18,340 bases of DNA from Synergistaceae bacterium UBA1358 (GTDB lineage: Bacteria > Synergistota > Synergistia > Synergistales > Synergistaceae): the NCBI GenBank assembly GCA_002306075.1, contig DBRW01000044.1, positions 6,988-25,327 on the forward strand. The letters run 5' to 3'. Shown piece by piece: positions 12,899 through 18,340 of this stretch (positions within the stretch are counted from its first letter, which is position 1; every line of letters starts with the position of its first letter). The translations under genes and the position numbers were made by a program. The notes below the pieces were generated by a model. That model worked only from the letters and a program-made list of their open reading frames with translations. It searched no databases and was not told the origin of the DNA.

Positions 12899-12915
12899 GG
12901 GAGTTCCTCCCGGGC
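12899..12915. other. GC-rich hairpin after the tolC-like gene
   Basis: CCGGGAG and CTCCCGG pair around a 3-nt loop just downstream of the export operon's last stop codon (12918). No T-run follows on the minus strand, so it is at best a weak or factor-dependent terminator or a transcript-end protector. Confidence 0.45.
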
Positions 12916-12917
12916 CG

Positions 12918-14210
12918 TCATTTGCCCATCGAACAGCGGAGGTTTGCCTCAGCGATGAGGATGTCGTAATAAGCATCCACCGCTTCAGTCCTGCTTTTCG
13001 TAAGGGCAAGCCGAGCATCGAGCATTTCAAGGTTGGTCCCGACCTGCTCCTCGTACCTTCTGACAGCGATCCTGTAATCTTCTTCTGATTCGGCAGTCTG
13101 CCTCCGCGCGACCTCGAGCCTGCTTATCGATGACCTGAGATCCAGTTCGGCGTTTGTGACTTCCATTTTTATCGTGTTCTTCATGTCGTCTATGAGATGA
13201 AGGAATTCCCGTGCCTGTGCCCTGGCCTGCTTTGTCTTTGCCGAGGCCTCGTTGCTGTCGTATATCGTCCATGTTCCGATAAGCGACAGGACTGCCTCCT
13301 CATTGCCGCTCGGGAAGAAATCGTTTCCTGCGTTCATTATCGCGCCTGCCGCCATTATCTGCGGGAGGAGGCGGCCTTCCGCGGCTTTGGCTATCTTATT
13401 TGCCCTGCGGCTCATAAGGTCGTACATTTTGATCTCCAGCCTGTTTTCATAAGCGGCCTTTATGTTGGACTCACGGTCTGAGAGGGCCTCCGGCGAAGGG
13501 ACATAGCCGGTGGCCGCATCCGCCGTTTCCGTGACTTCCGGTCTTGATCCGACAGCTCTTTCAAGGGCCGTCAGAGACAGGTCCACTGCGTTATCCGACC
13601 TTATCAGGGCAAGCTCGGCATCGGCTACCGCGACCTTGCTCCTGAGCACATCTCCCCTAGCAACCACTCCTGAAACGAAGAGCTTCTCGGCCCTTCCGAG
13701 ATGGTCTTTGGCAAGCTTCAGGGCCTCTTCTGCCACCGCCTTTTTCGCACAGGCCCTCCTCCAGTTGTAGTAGGCAATGCTGACGGAATTCGCAACTGTC
13801 TGGCTTATCCTTTCTTTTTCGGCCTTCGCTGTATCTATTGCGAGCTGCGCGGCCTCTTTCGATGCGATCAGTGATCCGCCTGCGTATATCGTCTGTACGA
13901 AACCCGCAGCGGCCACGTAGACATTCCCGAAACCGAGCGGAAGGCCGTCTATGGGGATGATCCTGTCCCTCGGCCATATCCCGGCGACTCCCACGCCAAA
14001 TTTAGGTCCCATCTTCGCACCGGCTTCCTGAAGTGCGCCCTGTGCCTGTATGACTCTCTCCTCTGCGGCCGATATCAGCGGGTTTGCTTCCTTTGCCTGC
14101 ATGATCAGCCTCTCCAGCTCTTCCGGCTCAGCGGAGAAAGAGCACCCGGCAAATGAAACGATCATAAGCAGGGAAACCGTCACTATTTTAAAGAAGGATC
14201 TTTTTATCAT
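12918..14210 (-). CDS. TolC-family outer-membrane efflux protein (OEP family)
   Basis: This 430-residue protein has OEP length and the two-fold repeated, helix-rich pattern of TolC proteins (NPLISAAEERVIQAQGALQEA near the N-terminus, YEEQVGTNLEMLDARLALTKS near the C-terminus). The leader (MIKRSFFKIVTVSLLMIVSF) is followed by AGC at 21-23. That could be a lipobox with F at -3, or cleavage could occur at SFSA-E. TolC proteins form the outer-membrane and periplasmic exit duct of tripartite exporters, implying a diderm cell. ATG 14210 lies 11 nt after AGGAGG. The frame is open far upstream to 14825, but that extension overlaps the permease gene and is not translated sense. It starts 20 bp after the permease stop and is last in the export operon. 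Confidence 0.92.
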   Translation of the reverse strand: MIKRSFFKIVTVSLLMIVSFAGCSFSAEPEELERLIMQAKEANPLISAAEERVIQAQGALQEAGAKMGPKFGVGVAGIWPRDRIIPIDGLPLGFGNVYVAAAGFVQTIYAGGSLIASKEAAQLAIDTAKAEKERISQTVANSVSIAYYNWRRACAKKAVAEEALKLAKDHLGRAEKLFVSGVVARGDVLRSKVAVADAELALIRSDNAVDLSLTALERAVGSRPEVTETADAATGYVPSPEALSDRESNIKAAYENRLEIKMYDLMSRRANKIAKAAEGRLLPQIMAAGAIMNAGNDFFPSGNEEAVLSLIGTWTIYDSNEASAKTKQARAQAREFLHLIDDMKNTIKMEVTNAELDLRSSISRLEVARRQTAESEEDYRIAVRRYEEQVGTNLEMLDARLALTKSRTEAVDAYYDILIAEANLRCSMGK

Positions 14211-14230
14211 TATTTTTTGCCTCCTGCAGA

Positions 14231-15364
14231 TCATGGCACAAAACGTTTCTTGAACATGACTATGCTCGAAGAAAACATCACGGCGATATACGCACAGAGC
14301 GCCAGGGTGTCCTTCCATACCAGTTCGAACCCTCCTCCCTTCAGTATTATCTGCCTGGAGAGCCTTATGTAATATGTTATGGGAAGGCACTCTCCAAGAT
14401 AGCGGAATATACCGGGCATCGCCTCGGTGGGAAAGACGAACCCAGAGAGCAGTACGCTTGGGAGTATAAGGAATATCGAAAGCTGAAGGGCCTGCATCTG
14501 GTTTTGGACGAAGGTCGATATCATTATCCCGAGAGACAGGTTGGCTACCACATAGAAGAAGGTCAGCACGAAAAAGAGCGTCTTGCTCCCGAGGAAGGGC
14601 ATTTTGAACACACCCATCCCCACCGTTATGGATACTATGATCTGTATGTATCCTACGATTATGTACGGAAGTATCTTGCTCAGCAGCAGCTCCCAGGTAT
14701 GCATCGGCGTCACCAGAAGCTGTTCCAGCGTTCCCTGTTCGCTCTCCCTGACTATGGCCATCGCCATCATCGTGATAAGTGTTATGGTCAGAAGCAGTCC
14801 CATTATTCCGGGGACCAGATACCATGAGGTTATAAAATCCGGATTATACCAGGGGCGGATCCTTATATCGACAGTCTGGGGAGGCATCTCAAACCCCATC
14901 CGTCTGAACTTGTCGCTGAGTATCTCCTGCGACTTTAGCATACCTATGGTCTGGGCCGCGGCCATCGCAGACGATGCCGACATATTGTCTGTCGCATCGA
15001 TTATCAGCTGTATCGACGCCACTCTCCCGCCCTTTATCCTCTGGGCATAATCGGGAGGTATGATAAGTCCGACTTTGGCCGCTCCCGATCCGACAGCCCT
15101 GTTCACCTCTTTGATGCTGTTTGCATATAGTTTTATGTCGAAATAGTTGCTGGCCGTAAAACTCTGTATGATCTCACGGCTCTCCTGTGACTTGGACTGA
15201 TCAAAGATCGCGGTGTTAAGATGTTTGACATCCGTGTTTATGGCAAAACCGAATATCAGCAGCTGTGCGACAGGCATGAATATCAGCATCGCGAGGGTGA
15301 GCCTGTCCCTCAGGACCTGTATGAACTCCTTGACTATAAGGGCACGCAGTCTGCCAAATCCCAT
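14231..15364 (-). CDS. ABC-2 type transporter permease (YbhS/YbhR/YhhJ-like)
   Basis: A 377-residue inner-membrane protein. One membrane helix lies near residues 22-42 (LTLAMLIFMPVAQLLIFGFAI), followed by a periplasmic region of about 130 residues. A C-terminal block of about five helices begins near SWYLVPGIMGLLLTITLI and contains the cytoplasmic coupling segment RESEQGTLEQLLVTP, typical of ABC-2 permeases. It would form the translocation path of the exporter, probably as a homodimer because only one permease gene is present. ATG 15364 is 2 bp beyond the stop of the upstream ATPase gene, indicating translational coupling. Confidence 0.93.
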   Translation of the reverse strand: MGFGRLRALIVKEFIQVLRDRLTLAMLIFMPVAQLLIFGFAINTDVKHLNTAIFDQSKSQESREIIQSFTASNYFDIKLYANSIKEVNRAVGSGAAKVGLIIPPDYAQRIKGGRVASIQLIIDATDNMSASSAMAAAQTIGMLKSQEILSDKFRRMGFEMPPQTVDIRIRPWYNPDFITSWYLVPGIMGLLLTITLITMMAMAIVRESEQGTLEQLLVTPMHTWELLLSKILPYIIVGYIQIIVSITVGMGVFKMPFLGSKTLFFVLTFFYVVANLSLGIMISTFVQNQMQALQLSIFLILPSVLLSGFVFPTEAMPGIFRYLGECLPITYYIRLSRQIILKGGGFELVWKDTLALCAYIAVMFSSSIVMFKKRFVP

Positions 15365-15366
15365 CG

Positions 15367-16362
15367 TTATCCCTCTTTCACAGGACCGGCCGGTGCGATC
15401 GCAGGCCTTATCTCGCCCGCACCGGAGATCCTTCCGCTGCCAAGATCCCTTCCGGATTCATTCTTCACAAGATATGTAAATACATCCTCCATTGAGGGGG
15501 ATATCTCTTTTATCGAAGCCCCTCTGAATATCCCTTCTGCTTCGATTTCCCTGTCTTTGTCCACAAGCAGGTGGATCTTCTCTCCAAAAAAGTAGGAATC
15601 GGTCACAGGTCCCACTGCTCCCTGAGCGATCTTCGCAAGCAGATCGAAGGCGTTGTCGGATCCTATCTCATACAGTCTGCCGGGGATCAGCTTTTTCAGA
15701 TTTGCCGGAGTATCGTCTGCGATGAGGCCGCCGAAGTATATAAAGGCGACCTTGTCGCAGTGCTCCGCTTCGTCCATGAAATGAGTGGTAACCATGACAG
15801 TCGTTCCGTCCGCCGCGAGATCGTATATTATGTCCCAGAAGAGCCTCCTGGCCTTCGGGTCCACTCCGCTGGTAGGCTCGTCCAGGAAGAGTATCTTAGG
15901 CCTGTGCAGTATAGCGCATCCCAGTGCGAGCCTCTGCCTCCAGCCTCCCGAAAGCCTCCCGGCATATTCATCCTCGCGTCCGCCGAGACCTGCAAGCGCC
16001 AGCATTTCCTCAATGCGTTTCTTCTTATCCGGACCCGTAAGACCGTACAGGCCGGAATAGAGCTCCAGGTTTTCGATGACGGTCATTTCAGGGTAGAGGC
16101 TGAACTTCTGGGACATATAGCCCACCTGGTCCTTGATCTTCCTTCCCTCCCGGGCGAGGTCCATGCCAAGGACCAGTCCGACTCCGGATGTCGGGGCAAG
16201 AAGACCGCAAAGCATCCTTATTGTCGTGGATTTTCCCGAACCGTTGGGTCCGAGGAAACCGTAGACCGATCCCTCTTCTATCGACATCGTTATATGGTCC
16301 ACGGCAGTAAAGCTGCCGAATTTCTTTGTCAGTTCCCTTGTCTCTACTGCTGCGCGCGGCAA
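15367..16362 (-). CDS. ABC transporter ATP-binding protein (second ATPase of exporter)
   Basis: The 331-residue protein has a complete nucleotide-binding domain: Walker A GPNGSGKS (38-45), Q-loop Q85, signature LSGGWRQ (137-143), and Walker B ILFLDEP (157-163) followed by TSGVD. About 95 residues beyond the domain form a C-terminal extension common in ABC-2 exporters. The start is TTG at 16362, 9 nt after GGAGG, and lies inside the preceding ATPase gene (19-bp overlap). Together with its neighbour it corresponds to the two halves of fused double-ATPase proteins such as YbhF; the pair is probably a heterodimer (inference). Confidence 0.92.
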   Translation of the reverse strand: MPRAAVETRELTKKFGSFTAVDHITMSIEEGSVYGFLGPNGSGKSTTIRMLCGLLAPTSGVGLVLGMDLAREGRKIKDQVGYMSQKFSLYPEMTVIENLELYSGLYGLTGPDKKKRIEEMLALAGLGGREDEYAGRLSGGWRQRLALGCAILHRPKILFLDEPTSGVDPKARRLFWDIIYDLAADGTTVMVTTHFMDEAEHCDKVAFIYFGGLIADDTPANLKKLIPGRLYEIGSDNAFDLLAKIAQGAVGPVTDSYFFGEKIHLLVDKDREIEAEGIFRGASIKEISPSMEDVFTYLVKNESGRDLGSGRISGAGEIRPAIAPAGPVKEG

Positions 16363-17288
16363 GAGGTCACACCTCCGGAAAAGGCAACGAACAGATCTTC
16401 AAGGCTCGGCGTCGCCTCTGTAAGTTCCGGGGCCGGACTGTATCTAAGTTCAAGTTCTTTCCTTATATCAGCGGCTGCCGCCCCGACATCATCCACAACT
16501 ATGTGGTAAGTGCTGCCGAAAAGGTTCGCGTCACATACGTGAGAACACTTCAGCAGCCAATCCTTTGCCCTTCTTTCATCAAGTTCAAGCACGAGGATCT
16601 TCTTATCGTAACGGTCAAGCAATTCTTCCGACGTCCCCACGTCAAGTATCCTGCCGTTGCTGATGAACATCTTCCTGGTGCAGAGCTCGGCCTCGTCCAT
16701 ATAGGGAGTGGATACGATTATCGTTAGCCCCTGTCTGTTAAGTTCGTACAGTATCGCCCAGAACTCCCTCCGTGCGACGGGATCTACGCCGGTCGTCGGT
16801 TCGTCAAGGAAGAGGATCTCCGGAGTATGCATCAATCCGGACGCAAGGGCGAGCTTCTGCTTCATGCCTCCGGAAAGGTTCCCGACCAGCCTTTCCCTGA
16901 AAGGCCAGAGGCCCGTCCGTTTGAGTATGTCCTCCGCTCTTTGAAGCGCCGTTTCCTTTGCCGTACCGTAAAGGGAGCCGAAAAGGGCAATATTCTCGTT
17001 GACAGTCATATCGGTATATAGACTGAAAAGCTGGGGGACATATCCGGCGCTGATCCTTGCCCTGCGCCTGTCCTTCATCCCCAGAAGGGTACACTCTCCC
17101 GAGTCGGGATCGGTTATCCCCATTGCCATCCTGATCAATGTGGTCTTGCCTGCACCGTCGGGTCCGATGAATCCGAATATCTCACTCCTGCGGACCTCCA
17201 GATCCACCCCATCGAGCGCCGGGACACCGTTGAAGCTCTTCCTTACCCCTTTATAGGAGAGGTATATTTCGTCTCCGTCCGAAGTCAT
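16344..17288 (-). CDS. ABC transporter ATP-binding protein (first ATPase of exporter)
   Basis: A 314-residue ATPase with Walker A GPDGAGKT (42-49), Q-loop Q86, signature LSGGMKQ (138-144) and Walker B ILFLDEP (158-164) followed by TTGVDP. The GPDGAGKT form, with Asp in place of Asn, resembles the N-terminal half of YbhF-type proteins. All catalytic motifs are intact, so both ATPases should hydrolyse ATP. Its ATG overlaps the stop of the HlyD gene (ATGA at 17288-17285), and its 3' end overlaps the next ATPase gene. It energises export from the cytoplasmic face. Confidence 0.93.
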   Translation of the reverse strand: MTSDGDEIYLSYKGVRKSFNGVPALDGVDLEVRRSEIFGFIGPDGAGKTTLIRMAMGITDPDSGECTLLGMKDRRRARISAGYVPQLFSLYTDMTVNENIALFGSLYGTAKETALQRAEDILKRTGLWPFRERLVGNLSGGMKQKLALASGLMHTPEILFLDEPTTGVDPVARREFWAILYELNRQGLTIIVSTPYMDEAELCTRKMFISNGRILDVGTSEELLDRYDKKILVLELDERRAKDWLLKCSHVCDANLFGSTYHIVVDDVGAAAADIRKELELRYSPAPELTEATPSLEDLFVAFSGGVTSCRAQQ

Positions 17289-18280
17289 AGTATCACGGCA
17301 TCTGCAGGCATACCCGGTTTGAGGATGCCTTCGGGATCCTCCACAGAGAGTTTTATCCAGAATACCATGTTCGAGCGCTCGCTCTGGGTAAGGGAAAGCC
17401 TCGGGTTGTACTCCGCCTGCTGGTTGACCTCGGTCACGACGGCCTTGAACTTTTTATTCGGGTAAGCATCGACCGTGACCTCTGCCGCTCCTCCTAGCTT
17501 CACGAGACCGAGCTGGGTCGATGGTATGTACAGCTTGATCCAGCAGTCGGTCATTATCCCGAGGGTCGCGATAGGGGTGCCCGGGCTGATCACATCACCG
17601 ACCTCATAGTTCTTTGTAAGGATGACCCCTTCCGCGGGAGAGTAAAATTCCTTATAGCCTACCAGGGTCTTAGCTTTGAGAAGAGCTGCCTCGGCTCTTT
17701 TGACATTTGCTTTGGCTGCCTCTATCTGCTCAGTCCTCATTCCTCTTTTTAGCATGGAGAAGTTCTCGTATGCCATTTTCATCGCGTTCATCTTCAATTT
17801 TGCGTTTTCCTCGTAGAGCTCGGCTTCCCTTACGGGCACAACACCATCGTCCGCAAGCTCCCTGAAGCGCTTTTCGTCTTTTACAGCCTGTTCGTACTGT
17901 GTCTTTCTGAGCTCATACTCGGCCTCGGCCCTGGAGATGTCCTCTTTTCTGAATCCGTTCTGGAGCTCGAGCAGCTGCTCTTTCGCCGCAGAAAGCGCAG
18001 CCTCGGCCATCACGACATCGTGTTCCGCACCGTCAAGTGACAGCCTCGCTATCAGCTGCCCTTTTTTGACGTGGTCCGATTCTTTGATGTTGAGCTCAAG
18101 TATCCTTCCCCCTGCCTGCGGCGAGAGGCTCAGCTCCGTGACCTCGACAGTCCCGGAGGCTTTCACTCTGTTGTCTTTTGCACCCGATCCGACGAAAAGA
18201 AAGTATGCAGACAGTGCTGATACTGCGACCAGCACTGCTATTATCAGATTTCTTTTTTTATTGCTCGCGGATATTTTCAA
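17285..18280 (-). CDS. HlyD-family membrane fusion / periplasmic adaptor protein
   Basis: A 331-residue protein with a single N-terminal membrane helix (about 12-30). A lipoyl/barrel-sandwich half follows (VEVTELSLSPQAGGRILELN, about 45-64), then a long alpha-helical coiled-coil hairpin (about 85-205, rich in A, E, K and R). The second lipoyl half (SPAEGVILTKNYEVGDVISPG) and a beta-barrel ending KPGMPADAVIL complete it. This is the YbhG/YhiI architecture. It bridges the inner-membrane ABC-2 unit to the TolC protein across the periplasm. The start is TTG 18280, 8 nt after GGGGGAG; no ATG is available in a suitable position. It is the first gene of the five-gene export operon. Confidence 0.93.
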   Translation of the reverse strand: MKISASNKKRNLIIAVLVAVSALSAYFLFVGSGAKDNRVKASGTVEVTELSLSPQAGGRILELNIKESDHVKKGQLIARLSLDGAEHDVVMAEAALSAAKEQLLELQNGFRKEDISRAEAEYELRKTQYEQAVKDEKRFRELADDGVVPVREAELYEENAKLKMNAMKMAYENFSMLKRGMRTEQIEAAKANVKRAEAALLKAKTLVGYKEFYSPAEGVILTKNYEVGDVISPGTPIATLGIMTDCWIKLYIPSTQLGLVKLGGAAEVTVDAYPNKKFKAVVTEVNQQAEYNPRLSLTQSERSNMVFWIKLSVEDPEGILKPGMPADAVIL

Positions 18281-18334
18281 TCCCGGATCTCCCCCTTCAA
18301 GGAAACCGTATCTCTGCTATTGATGTTGATTGAT

Positions 18335-18340
18335 ATTATA
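18335..18340 (-). promoter_or_regulatory. -10 box of the export-operon promoter at the window edge
   Basis: On the minus strand TATAAT occupies 18340-18335, placing the start near 18328 and giving a leader of about 48 nt before the TTG of the HlyD gene. The -35 box would lie outside the window. TTGAT occurs three times just downstream (18320, 18326 and 18330 on the plus strand), a possible regulator-binding region. Confidence 0.5.

Noticed and set aside
14211..14825. Upstream extension of the TolC-family reading frame into the permease gene (a 635-residue frame in total)
   Set aside because: The extension lies antiphase within the well-supported ABC-2 permease gene, has no protein-like features, and a signal peptide with AGGAGG upstream begins at 14210.
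15571..16509. Long plus-strand ORF opposite the two ATPase genes
   Set aside because: It is antisense to intact Walker A, signature and Walker B motifs of two ABC proteins and has no family features.

Overview
The window most resembles a chromosomal segment of a diderm, amino-acid-fermenting anaerobe of the Synergistota (Synergistes/Cloacibacillus-like). This is inferred from gene content: a DUF3798 periplasmic protein, a TrmD fused to a second SPOUT methyltransferase inside the rpsP-rplS operon, a catabolic-type glutamate dehydrogenase, an amino-acid symporter, and an exporter with a TolC-type outer-membrane partner. No 16S or other taxonomic marker is present to prove it. Coding density is high, with moderately GC-rich genes, good Shine-Dalgarno sites and several TTG starts.

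Layout. Positions 2-1067 hold the 3' end of an M24 aminopeptidase gene followed closely by a beta-hydroxyacid dehydrogenase. Positions 1088-2519 form a self-contained transcription unit (near-consensus promoter, possible operator, gene, terminator) for a DUF3798 exported protein. From 2531 a perfect 22-bp inverted repeat overlaps a fully consensus promoter that drives ylxM-ffh, the regulator-like protein and the SRP GTPase. Positions 4341-4965 are a 625-bp non-coding interval packed with short repeats (11-bp and about 24-bp periodicity), hairpins and a structured rpsP leader. Positions 4966-7770 are the rpsP-khpA-rimM-trmD-rplS translation operon, closed by a strong terminator. A tRNA-Leu(GAG) with its own promoter and terminator follows (7818-7988).

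Positions 8126-11274 carry three plus-strand genes: an exported thioredoxin-fold (YtfJ-like) protein, a DAACS symporter whose acidic-side-chain-binding arginines are replaced, and a ketopantoate-reductase family enzyme. A bidirectional terminator (11284-11315) separates these from the minus-strand half: glutamate dehydrogenase (11343-12620) with its own promoter, and a five-gene export operon (18280 down to 12918) encoding HlyD adaptor, two ABC ATPases, one ABC-2 permease and a TolC-family outer-membrane protein, with tight overlaps and a -10 box at the window edge.

No CRISPR array, insertion sequence, phage gene or defence system was seen. The most notable unexplained material is regulatory and repetitive: the palindrome-promoter before ylxM, the repeat-rich ffh-rpsP interval and the rpsP leader hairpin. 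At the protein level, the TrmD fusion and the altered binding site of the symporter stand out.
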